Assembly (NCBI GenBank): GCA_016291495.1
Contig: JAEEXI010000002.1
Coordinates: forward strand, 215,425-279,424
Source: Prevotella sp.
Lineage (GTDB): Bacteria > Bacteroidota > Bacteroidia > Bacteroidales > Bacteroidaceae
Direction: 5' to 3'
Length of the DNA: 64,000 nt
Of this stretch, positions 18,525-26,180 are shown piece by piece; the stretch's first letter is position 1, and every line of letters begins with the position of its first letter. The notes beneath the pieces were generated by a model. That model searched no databases. It saw only the letters and a list, made by a program, of their open reading frames with translations, and had not been told where the DNA came from. The translations under genes were made by a program, and so were the position numbers.

Positions 18525-19870
18525 CGGCTCATGAGGAAGGCCTTGAATTCCTTGAAATCCTTACTCAGTTCGACACTTTGTTTCTGACCTCTCATGAAGG
18601 CGGCCAGGCGTTCGGGTATCTCGACGTCGCCACCGATGATGCGGTCGACCGTCTCCTTGAACTTGGCGGGATGAGCGGTCTCGCAGAATACGCCAACCTC
18701 GCCTTCTTTCAGTCCTTCCTGTAAGGCGCGATAGCCACAGGCACCATGGGGGTCAAGCGTATATCCTGTCTCCTGATAGCACTGGCGCATGGTTTCCTCA
18801 ATCTGTGCATCGCTATAGGTAGCACCGCTGATGAGGCTGCTGATGCGCTCGTGGCTCTTGCCGTAGAGGTCGTAGATGCGGGCGAAGTTAGAGGGATCGC
18901 CGACGTCCATCGCATTGGCAAGCGTCTGTACCGATGGTTTCGGCTCATACTTACCTGTCTGCAGATACTTATAGAAGATGTCGTTGGCATTGTTGGCGGC
19001 AATGAAACGCTTGATGGGCAGTCCCATGGCATGGCCGAAGAGTGCGGAGCAGATGTTGCCGAAGTTTCCGCTGGGTACACACATCACGAGGCTGTCCTCA
19101 ATATTTACATTTTTACATTTTCCAATTTTTACATTTTCCTTCATCCGTGCATAGGCATTGAAGTAATAGAATGCCTGGGGCAGGAAACGGGCGACGTTGA
19201 TCGAGTTGGCCGATGTGAGTTTCATGTGCTGGTTCAGTTCCTCGTCCATGAACGCATTCTTGACCAGTGCCTGACAATCGTCGAAGACACCGTCCACCTC
19301 GATGGCGGTGATGTTCTGACCGAGGGTGGTGAACTGGCTCTCCTGTATCTTGCTGACCTTGCCTTTGGGATAGAGCACATAGACGTGGATGCCCTCTACG
19401 CCGAGGAAGCCGTTGGCTACGGCGCTGCCGGTGTCGCCACTGGTGGCCACGAGGACGTTGACTAACTTTGAACTTTGAACTTTGAACTTTGTATTTTCCT
19501 GGCGGATGAAGTACTGCAGCAGGCGAGCCATGAAGCGGGCGCCGACGTCCTTGAAGGCGAGGGTGGGGCCGTGGAACAGTTCCAGCGTATAGATGTTGTC
19601 CTTCACCTTTACGACGGGGCAGTCGAACGACAGCGTGTCATAGACAATCTTCTTCAGGGCCTCAGCCTCTACGTCCTCGCCGAAGAAAGCATCGGCAACG
19701 GTATAGGCTATTTCCTGGAAACTCTTCGTCTCGATGGTGTCGAAGAACTCCTTCGGCAGCGGCTTGATGCGCTCTGGCATGTAGAGTCCGCGGTCCTCAG
19801 CCAGTCCTTTCACGACGGCTTTCTTCAGGTCGGCAACGGGTGCCTTTCCGTTTGTGCTATAGTATTTCAT
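18521..19870 (-). CDS. thrC: Threonine synthase
   Basis: 449 aa from the ATG at 19870 (MKYYSTNGKAPVADL). PLP enzyme converting O-phosphohomoserine to threonine. The PLP Lys lies in HGPTLAFKDVGARF, with VATSGDTGSAVANGFLG and CVPSGNFGNICSALFG as phosphate-binding loops. Two segments look like extra residues relative to what I recall of relatives: ENTKFKVQSSKLVN, from an AACTTTG heptad array, and KENVKIGKCKNVN, from a TTTACATT octad array. The gene has its own promoter, because a plus-strand gene pair separates it from the homoserine kinase. Confidence 0.95.
   Translation of the reverse strand: MKYYSTNGKAPVADLKKAVVKGLAEDRGLYMPERIKPLPKEFFDTIETKSFQEIAYTVADAFFGEDVEAEALKKIVYDTLSFDCPVVKVKDNIYTLELFHGPTLAFKDVGARFMARLLQYFIRQENTKFKVQSSKLVNVLVATSGDTGSAVANGFLGVEGIHVYVLYPKGKVSKIQESQFTTLGQNITAIEVDGVFDDCQALVKNAFMDEELNQHMKLTSANSINVARFLPQAFYYFNAYARMKENVKIGKCKNVNIEDSLVMCVPSGNFGNICSALFGHAMGLPIKRFIAANNANDIFYKYLQTGKYEPKPSVQTLANAMDVGDPSNFARIYDLYGKSHERISSLISGATYSDAQIEETMRQCYQETGYTLDPHGACGYRALQEGLKEGEVGVFCETAHPAKFKETVDRIIGGDVEIPERLAAFMRGQKQSVELSKDFKEFKAFLMSR
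19104..19143. repeat. Octad array inside thrC
   Basis: Five 8-bp units on the plus strand: TTTACATT, TTTACATT, TTCCAATT, TTTACATT, TTCCTTCA. Translated in frame on the minus strand. The same unit occurs at the hisF 3' end (40806-40837). Confidence 0.75.
19464..19498. repeat. Heptad array inside thrC
   Basis: Four perfect copies of AACTTTG (19464-19491) plus a degenerate fifth, TATTTTC. In frame, just before the VNVLVATSGDTGS loop of threonine synthase. Confidence 0.85.
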
Positions 19871-19899
19871 TTTCCTTGATGTTTTGTTTTTATGGGGTA

Positions 19900-19931
19900 C
19901 AAAGGTAGTGCAAATCGAGCGAAAAACCAAA
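19900..19931 (-). promoter_or_regulatory. thrC promoter
   Basis: Minus strand: -33 TTTG (19928-19931), 20-bp spacer, -7 TACCTTTG (19900-19907). Gives thrC independent transcription. Confidence 0.72.
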
Positions 19932-20032
19932 TTTATTTAAGTTTTTCCGAACGGGAGTACCTTCGACGTCAGTCAAAGGTAGTGCATAAAAAGCGCTATC
20001 TCCGCCTCATTAACATTCTTTACCGTTTTTTT

Positions 20033-20061
20033 TTTGATTCACAGTCTTCGCTGTATCTTTG
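20033..20061 (+). promoter_or_regulatory. Promoter of 41-aa peptide/lipoprotein pair
   Basis: -7 TATCTTTG (20054-20061) with an upstream TTTG (20033-20036). The spacer of 17 bp is shorter than usual. Confidence 0.55.
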
Positions 20062-20103
20062 TGGTCAGTTACTAATTAAAAACCTAATTTAAACTGATTT
20101 ATT

Positions 20104-20229
20104 ATGAAGAAAAAAGCGTATTTAGAACCGACGACGCAGGTCGTCAAGTTGCAACAACGTCAGTGCCTATTGGCTGGAAGTGATGTGGGTGGCTCAATGC
20201 CTGACGAGTGGGAGGAGCATAACATCTGA
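20104..20229 (+). CDS. 41-aa peptide, unrecognised (Prevotella-type small ORF)
   Basis: Encodes MKKKAYLEPTTQVVKLQQRQ, then CLLAGSDVGGSMPDEWEEHNI. A Lys-rich start, a short amphipathic stretch, then a CLLAGS motif and an acidic Gly-containing end. I recall many short Prevotella ORFs of the general form MKK-Y-P-x-V-LLAGS, but no function. It follows a good -7 box and lies 41 bp before the lipoprotein gene, so the two are probably co-transcribed. A precursor peptide or a translation-coupled leader are both possible. Confidence 0.55.
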   Translation: MKKKAYLEPTTQVVKLQQRQCLLAGSDVGGSMPDEWEEHNI

Positions 20230-20270
20230 TGCCCTCATCCGAGTATTAACAAAAAAACAGAAGAAGAACA

Positions 20271-20600
20271 ATGAAAACAAAGAATATGTTCAAGGCGCTG
20301 GCCATGGCCATGCTGATGTCCGCCATGTTGCTGACTACTGCTTGCAGCAATGATGACTTTGCAGTCAACAACGATAACAACGAGATTGTCAATCAAAAAG
20401 GTTTCACGATTCCCGCCACCGTCAACGTGACTCGTCAGGGCGGCGATACACCCACGCCCGATCCCGATCCCGAGCCAGACCCGACACCAGACCCGACGCC
20501 AGATCCGACACCTGATCCCACACCGGACCCCGATGACCCCGGAGGTGGCGGTGGTGGCAGCGACCCAAACAGTGGTGGTGGCGGCAGCGACCCAAACTAA
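20271..20600 (+). CDS. Small lipoprotein with TPDP repeats and Gly-rich end
   Basis: 109 aa. Signal MKTKNMFKALAMAMLMSAML and lipobox LTTAC. A short acidic/Asn region and a VNVTRQGG motif follow, then a (TPDP)n extended repeat, a Gly run and a duplicated SDPN ending. The same GGGSDPN end closes the HU-like protein at 51.2 kb, although the two proteins are otherwise unrelated. Probably a surface or periplasmic stalk with no enzymatic domain. Together with the 41-aa gene it interrupts the thr gene order on the opposite strand. Confidence 0.7.
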   Translation: MKTKNMFKALAMAMLMSAMLLTTACSNDDFAVNNDNNEIVNQKGFTIPATVNVTRQGGDTPTPDPDPEPDPTPDPTPDPTPDPTPDPDDPGGGGGGSDPNSGGGGSDPN

Positions 20601-20607
20601 ACAAAAA

Positions 20608-20635
20608 AGTCTGAGCAAAACGCTCAGGCTTTTTC
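20608..20635. terminator. Bidirectional terminator between lipoprotein and homoserine kinase genes
   Basis: 9-bp stem AGTCTGAGC/GCTCAGGCT with loop AAAAC. A T run follows on the plus strand and an A run precedes it (T on the minus strand), serving both converging genes. Confidence 0.85.
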
Positions 20636-20637
20636 TT

Positions 20638-21915
20638 TTATCCGACAGCCATCAAGGCTTGCATGAATTCATGGAGTTTCAGCAGACCGTAGGAGCCTTC
20701 GACACAGGATACTTCGTCGTACTGCTGCACATCGTCGGCCTCGATGCCACGATGCCAGATGAGGAACGGCACGGGCTGGCCGACGTGGATGCGCATCTCG
20801 ACGGGCGTTAGGTGGTCGGGCAGCACGGCGATGCAGACATCCTGATCCTTCACCTTATTATATATAGGGGCGATGAGTCGCTGGTCGAGATACTCGATGG
20901 TCTTGAGTTTCAAGTCGAGGTCGCCATCATGGCCAGCCTCGTCGCTGGCCTCTACATGGACGAAGACGAAATCGTCCTTTTCGAGTGCATCGATGGCCGC
21001 CTGCGCCTTGCCTTCGTAGTTGGTGTCGGCCAGGCCTGTGGCTCCAGGCACTTTGACGATGCGCAGACCAGCGTATTTGCCAATGCCCTGAATCAAATCG
21101 ACGGCCGAGATCACCGTACCGCTCTTGATCTCCGGGTATTGCTGCATCAGCGTCTGCATCGACGGACGATAACCTCCGCTCCAGGGCCAGATACTGTTGG
21201 CCTGACGCTCGCCGCGCTTCGCCTTTTCGATATTATAGGGGTGCTTGGCCAGGAGTTCCTGGGATTTCAGGATCAAGTCATTGATGAGGTCGGCGGTCTC
21301 TTTAGGGGTGAGAGGCTTGTCTGCCGAAGAGTATTCTCTTACTTCTTGCTCCTTACCTCTTACCTCTTTCACTAGCAGTGGTCGCCACTCCTCATTCGGA
21401 TGGTCATGGGGTGGGGCACAGACGATGTGCTTGTTGCCACCTTTGATGACTAATAGATGGCGGTATTGGATACCGCAAATGAACTTTACACGCTCGCAGC
21501 CCTCATGCTCGTTGATGGGCTTGGCGAGGTGTTCGTTCAAGTAGTCGATGAGCACGCGGGCATTGTCGGTTTCCAGATTGCCGCCATTGTGCGTGATAAT
21601 CTTTCCGCCTTCCAGCGTGATGATGTTACAGCGGATGGCGAAGTCGTCATCAGCCATCTCGTAGCCAATAGAGGCAGCCTCCAAAGGACCGCGACCCTCA
21701 TACACCTTATTTAAGTCATAGCCAAGGATGGCGGTATTGGCAACCTCAGAACCGGGAGGGAACCCTTCGGGCACAGTCACCAATCGACCACAGCGACCCT
21801 CGCGTGCTAGCTGGTCCATCATGGGCTTATGGGCATATTGCAGCAAGGTCTTCCCACCGAGTCGCTCGACGGGAAAATCTGCCATGCCATCACCAAGGAT
21901 GATGATATGCTTCAT
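20638..21915 (-). CDS. Cofactor-independent phosphoglycerate mutase-like homoserine kinase
   Basis: 425 aa of the alkaline-phosphatase/iPGM fold: begins MKHIIILGDGMADFPVERLG with the metal-binding DG, then GSEVANTAILGYD (Ser nucleophile region), VHVEASDEAGHDGDLDLK and LPDHLTPVEMRIH for metal ligands. In Bacteroidota this archaeal-type mutase paralogue sits between thrA and thrC and is proposed to be the homoserine kinase. Position here, 3 bp after thrA, agrees. No GHMP-type ThrB appears in the window. A 35-bp heptad array lies inside at about residues 182-193 (EVRGKEQEVREY). Confidence 0.85.
   Translation of the reverse strand: MKHIIILGDGMADFPVERLGGKTLLQYAHKPMMDQLAREGRCGRLVTVPEGFPPGSEVANTAILGYDLNKVYEGRGPLEAASIGYEMADDDFAIRCNIITLEGGKIITHNGGNLETDNARVLIDYLNEHLAKPINEHEGCERVKFICGIQYRHLLVIKGGNKHIVCAPPHDHPNEEWRPLLVKEVRGKEQEVREYSSADKPLTPKETADLINDLILKSQELLAKHPYNIEKAKRGERQANSIWPWSGGYRPSMQTLMQQYPEIKSGTVISAVDLIQGIGKYAGLRIVKVPGATGLADTNYEGKAQAAIDALEKDDFVFVHVEASDEAGHDGDLDLKLKTIEYLDQRLIAPIYNKVKDQDVCIAVLPDHLTPVEMRIHVGQPVPFLIWHRGIEADDVQQYDEVSCVEGSYGLLKLHEFMQALMAVG
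21336..21370. repeat. Heptad array inside the homoserine kinase gene
   Basis: Five 7-bp units on the plus strand: CTCTTAC, TTCTTGC, TCCTTAC, CTCTTAC, CTCTTTC. In frame as a charged Glu/Lys/Arg loop on the coding strand. Confidence 0.75.
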
Positions 21916-21918
21916 AAA

Positions 21919-24381
21919 CTAAATATTTGCGATTGACATGATGTTGGCGAAGACACCAGCGGCAGTCACAGCAGCACCGGCACCATAGCCCTGGATCAGC
22001 ATCGGATACTCCTTATAACGCTCGGTGGTCAGCAGCACGATATTGTTAGAGCCTTCCAGACCATAGAACGGATGACCATAAGGAACTTCCTTCAGGGCGA
22101 CGCTGGTCTTGAAGTTCGATGGGTCGTTCTCGTCGGCCTCCATCGTTGCGACGAAACGCCAGCGCTTGTTCTCGGCCTCCAAAACCTTGCGACGAGTCTC
22201 GAAATCGGCATCGAGTTCGGGCAGACGCTTCCAGAAGTCGTCGATAGAGCCCTCGAAGTAGCTATCGGGCACGAAGAGATGTTTCTCGACATCGTCCTGT
22301 TCTACCTTGTAGCCAGCCTCACGGGTCAGGATGACCAGTTTGCGAATCACGTCCGTACCGCTGAGGTCGATACGTGGGTCGGGTTCTGAGTAGCGCTGTT
22401 CCTTGGCACGACGAACGGTCTCAGAGAAGGGCACATCGGCGGCAATCTCGTTGAAGATGAAGTTCAGCGTACCAGAGAGGATAGCCTCAATCTTCAGAAT
22501 CTTATCGCCCGAGTTGCACAGGTCGTTGATGGTACCGATAATCGGCAGACCAGCACCTACGTTGGTCTCATAGCGGAACCATACACCACGGTCGCGAGCC
22601 GTCTGGCGCAGCTTGAGATAGCTGTCATAGTCGCTCGAAGCGGCAATCTTGTTGGCAGCAACGACGCTGATGTTGTGTTCCAGGAATGTCTGATATAATG
22701 TGGCAATCTGCTTGCTGGCGGTACAGTCAACGAAGACAGAATTAAAGATATTCATCTTGATAATCTCTTCGCGCATATGGTCGGTGTCGGCCTTGAAACC
22801 TGCACGCAGAATCTTCTCGTAATTGTCGAGGTCGATGCCGTCGCGATCCAATACGAAGTTATCGACATCGCTGATACCGACCACATTGAGTTTCAGGCGG
22901 CGTGACTGCATGAGGAACTGCTGCTGGGTACGAATCTGCTCGAGCAGCATGCCACCAACGGTACCGATACCGCAGATGAAGATGTTGAGCACCTTGTATT
23001 CTGACAGGAAGAACGAGTCGTGCAGCACGTTCAGCGACTTGCGCAGGAACTTACCGTCGACCACGAACGAAATATTCGTCTCTGAGGCACCCTGAGCACA
23101 GGCAATCACGCTGATACCTGAGCGTCCTAACGTACCAAACAGCTTACCAGCAATACCTGGCGTCTGTTTCATGTTCTCACCTACGATGGCGATAGTAGCC
23201 AGACCGCTCTCCACCTGCATGGGGAACATAGCACCCGTCTCAATCTCCTTGGCGAACTCAGCATTCAGCACCTCGGCAGCGGCTGCGGCATCTTCGTCAC
23301 GCACACCGATAGAGGTTGAATTCTCTGAAGAAGCCTGCGATACCATAAAGACAGAGATGCCTTTATTGGCAAGGGTGGTGAAGATACGGCGGTTCACACC
23401 GATCACACCCACCATCGACAGACCTGTGACGGTAATCAGCGAAGTGCCCTTGATACTGGAGATACCCTTGATGGGTTTCTGGTCGTTCTCAATCTTCGCC
23501 TTGATGAGGGTACCCGGATGTTCGGGGTTGAATGTATTCTTAACCTTAATAGGTATATTCTTGACACAAACGGGATAAATCGTCGGGGGATAGATGACTT
23601 TCGCACCGAAGTTACAGAGCTCCATCGCCTCGATGTAGGAGAGCTCGTTGATGGTGTATGCAGTCTTGATGACCTTCGGGTCGGCAGTCATGAAACCATC
23701 AACATCGGTCCATATTTCCAGCACCTCTGCATTCAGCACGGCGGCGATGATAGAGGCGGTATAATCAGAACCACCACGTCCGAGGTTCGTTGTCTCATGG
23801 CTGTCACGATCGCGGGCAATGAATCCCGGCACCACATATACGCTCTTATCACTCAGGTCCTTGAAGGCTTCCTTCACCAACTCGGTAGTTAAGTCGGCGT
23901 CAATCACATGTCGGCCCTGCTTCTTCTCCGTGCGGATGAAGTCGCGCGAGTTCATACGGACACCATTCTTCACCATAGCGGCCACGATGTGCGAACTCAA
24001 ACGCTCGCCATAGCTGACAATCGTGTCCTCGGTCTTCTTCGACAAGTCGTGAATCAGGTACACACCATAGTAGATACTCTTCAACTGGTCGAAGAGCTGG
24101 TCTACATTGTTAAATAAGTCTACGCGCTTTTTGTCATCCGTAATGATGGCCTCAATCATCTGGTGGTGGCGTGTCACCATCGCGTCGAATTCCTCACGAT
24201 AGTGTTCATCGCCTTGTTTGGCCATCTTTGATGTGGCGATCAGTTTATCGGTGATGCCGTCAAGAGCACTTACTACTACTACGACAGGTTGCGTCCGAGC
24301 CTCTGTCTCCACAATTTTCTTCAAGCTAAGAATGCTTTTTACGGAACCTACGGACGTTCCGCCGAATTTCATTACTTTCAT
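21919..24381 (-). CDS. thrA: Bifunctional aspartate kinase/homoserine dehydrogenase
   Basis: 820 aa from the ATG at 24381 (MKVMKFGGTSVGSVKSILSL). Aspartokinase domain (about 1-290) with the KFGGTSVGS loop and GRGGSDYTA; two ACT regulatory units (about 310-450); homoserine dehydrogenase domain (about 460-820) with FICGIGTVGGMLLEQI as the nucleotide site and the catalytic region around ILSGTLNFIFNEI. Catalyses the first and third steps to threonine/methionine, and feedback control by threonine is expected. A separate lysC is at 38-39 kb. The leader is about 60 nt with no obvious Thr-rich attenuator peptide. Confidence 0.96.
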   Translation of the reverse strand: MKVMKFGGTSVGSVKSILSLKKIVETEARTQPVVVVVSALDGITDKLIATSKMAKQGDEHYREEFDAMVTRHHQMIEAIITDDKKRVDLFNNVDQLFDQLKSIYYGVYLIHDLSKKTEDTIVSYGERLSSHIVAAMVKNGVRMNSRDFIRTEKKQGRHVIDADLTTELVKEAFKDLSDKSVYVVPGFIARDRDSHETTNLGRGGSDYTASIIAAVLNAEVLEIWTDVDGFMTADPKVIKTAYTINELSYIEAMELCNFGAKVIYPPTIYPVCVKNIPIKVKNTFNPEHPGTLIKAKIENDQKPIKGISSIKGTSLITVTGLSMVGVIGVNRRIFTTLANKGISVFMVSQASSENSTSIGVRDEDAAAAAEVLNAEFAKEIETGAMFPMQVESGLATIAIVGENMKQTPGIAGKLFGTLGRSGISVIACAQGASETNISFVVDGKFLRKSLNVLHDSFFLSEYKVLNIFICGIGTVGGMLLEQIRTQQQFLMQSRRLKLNVVGISDVDNFVLDRDGIDLDNYEKILRAGFKADTDHMREEIIKMNIFNSVFVDCTASKQIATLYQTFLEHNISVVAANKIAASSDYDSYLKLRQTARDRGVWFRYETNVGAGLPIIGTINDLCNSGDKILKIEAILSGTLNFIFNEIAADVPFSETVRRAKEQRYSEPDPRIDLSGTDVIRKLVILTREAGYKVEQDDVEKHLFVPDSYFEGSIDDFWKRLPELDADFETRRKVLEAENKRWRFVATMEADENDPSNFKTSVALKEVPYGHPFYGLEGSNNIVLLTTERYKEYPMLIQGYGAGAAVTAAGVFANIMSIANI

Positions 24382-24446
24382 ATTTCTATGCAATTTATCT
24401 TGCCAACGGTACCCCTCAACAAGTGGGGCATGCTCCATTGGCGCGA

Positions 24447-24477
24447 CAAAATTACAAAAAAGCAATAAAACGACAAA
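24447..24477 (-). promoter_or_regulatory. thrA promoter
   Basis: Minus strand: -7 TAATTTTG (24447-24454) with a TTTG about 19 bp further upstream. It begins right after the terminator of the acyl-CoA synthetase operon. Confidence 0.65.
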
Positions 24478-24502
24478 GAAAAAGCGAGGATTTTTTCCTC
24501 GC
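24477..24502 (-). terminator. Terminator after acyl-CoA synthetase pair
   Basis: Stem GCGAGGA/TCCTCGC (24484-24502) followed on the minus strand by a T-rich run. Confidence 0.85.
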
Positions 24503-24510
24503 CGTTTCGT

Positions 24511-26172
24511 TTATGTATACAAAAACCTTTTAATACTTCGTTTGGGTGTTTTCTCAAACTCCTCCTTGCGAATCTCAATCTCGGCAATCTTTTCATAGGC
24601 AGGTAACTGCTCGTTAAGTTGCTGGCGGTTCTGCTCCATGATATTCTTGATATCCTCTTCGTTGAAATTCATATTCTTAGCCTCGTCATAGTCGGGATAT
24701 ACCAATCCGACGAGTTTTGTATCGCGCTGTACCACCACACTCTCGACGACCATTGTCATAGAATTGAGCTTGTCCTCGATTTCCTCCGGATAGATATTCT
24801 GTCCGTTAGGACCTAACAGCATATTCTTACTTCGTCCGTTGATATACACATTGCCGTCGTAGTCCATTGTTCCGAGATCACCAGTATGATACCAACCGTC
24901 CTTGTCAAGGGTCTCTTGAGTGGCCTCTTCGTTCTTATAATAGCCCAACATAACATTCAGACCCTTGGCAAGAATCTCTCCAGGAATTTGGGCGGGATTG
25001 CTGGAATTTATCTTTACCTGCATGTGGTAGGCTGCCTGTCCGCAAGACCCTTGGACGAAGGTATGCCAGTCGCGATAACAGATAATTGGTGCACACTCGG
25101 TAGCTCCGTAGCCGACAGTATATGGGAATTCGATTTTCTTCAGGAATGTCTCTACCTCCTGATTGAAGGCAGCTCCTCCGATAATCACCTCATAAAGTTC
25201 ACCTCCGAAGGCTTTCACTACCTCATCACAGATCATCTGGCGTACCTTCTTCGAGATGACGGGCATTGCCAGCAACAGTCGCATGCGGTTGTTCTGAATT
25301 TTTGGGAAAACCTTTTTGCGGATAATCTTCTCGATGACCAATGGAACAGCAATGATGATTTTGGGCTTGATATCTGAAAATGCCTGAGCAATGATGGCTG
25401 GAGAGGGAATGCGGTTGAGATAATAGACATGACAGCCGTGCAGGAACTCAAAAACAAACTCGAAGGCCATACCGTACATATGTGCCATTGGAAGGATGGA
25501 GATAATACGATCACCCTTTCCAATCGTCTTACCCAATACATGTTCTGCAAAATCATAGTTTGACCACAGGGCACGATATGGTACCATTACACCCTTAGAG
25601 AAACCTGTTGTACCACTGGTGTAATTGATCATTGCCAGTTCCTCACCATTCTCTTCTATATAATAATGTACATGCTCCTTACGGAAATATTTGGGAAATT
25701 TCTTACCGTATAGTTCGTTTAAATGCTCACGGGCATACGTTAACTTGTCAGTACGAGAGAGCATCAGCGAGTAGTCAGGATTATTGATAATACCTTCCAG
25801 ATGAGGCATCTGCACAGGGTCTATCTGTGTGGCCACATGGTCGCCGACAAACAACAACTTGGCATCGGAATGGTTGACGATATTGTGAATCTGGTCTGCC
25901 ATGAATTCATGAAGGATGGGTACAGCAACAGCACCGTAGGTCAGTGTGGCGAGGAATGCAACTGCCCATTGACTGCTATTGCGCCCGCAGAGAGCAATTT
26001 TGTCGCCTTTCTCCACACCGCAATTTTCAAACAGGATGTGCAGCTTCTCTATCTTTCTTGCCACATCATGAAATTGCAAGGTGGCTCCTTTGTAGTCTGT
26101 CAGTGCATCGAGATCCCAATGGTCAATGATGCTCTTCTCAATGATTTGGTTAAAACTTGGTACGTTTTCCAT
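24511..26172 (-). CDS. AMP-dependent (long-chain acyl-CoA) synthetase, copy 2
   Basis: 553 aa ANL-family ligase: activates a carboxylate as acyl-AMP, then transfers it to CoA. The P-loop-like motif is INYTSGTTGFSKGVMVPYRA, then GYGATECAPIICY, and GWYHTGDLGTMDYDGNVYI with GRSKNMLLGPNGQNIYPEEI (A8/A10 region). The C-terminal lid is short (KTPKRSIKRFLYT), with the catalytic Lys expected in this segment. Tandem, 8 bp downstream of a close paralogue of the same length; substrate unknown. Confidence 0.88.
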   Translation of the reverse strand: MENVPSFNQIIEKSIIDHWDLDALTDYKGATLQFHDVARKIEKLHILFENCGVEKGDKIALCGRNSSQWAVAFLATLTYGAVAVPILHEFMADQIHNIVNHSDAKLLFVGDHVATQIDPVQMPHLEGIINNPDYSLMLSRTDKLTYAREHLNELYGKKFPKYFRKEHVHYYIEENGEELAMINYTSGTTGFSKGVMVPYRALWSNYDFAEHVLGKTIGKGDRIISILPMAHMYGMAFEFVFEFLHGCHVYYLNRIPSPAIIAQAFSDIKPKIIIAVPLVIEKIIRKKVFPKIQNNRMRLLLAMPVISKKVRQMICDEVVKAFGGELYEVIIGGAAFNQEVETFLKKIEFPYTVGYGATECAPIICYRDWHTFVQGSCGQAAYHMQVKINSSNPAQIPGEILAKGLNVMLGYYKNEEATQETLDKDGWYHTGDLGTMDYDGNVYINGRSKNMLLGPNGQNIYPEEIEDKLNSMTMVVESVVVQRDTKLVGLVYPDYDEAKNMNFNEEDIKNIMEQNRQQLNEQLPAYEKIAEIEIRKEEFEKTPKRSIKRFLYT

Positions 26173-26180
26173 ATCTTCGA

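Noticed and set aside
24382..24440. Threonine attenuator leader peptide before thrA
   Set aside because: The short leader reading frame (MEHAPLVEGYRWQDKLHRN) has no Thr or Ile run, and no terminator/antiterminator pair is visible.
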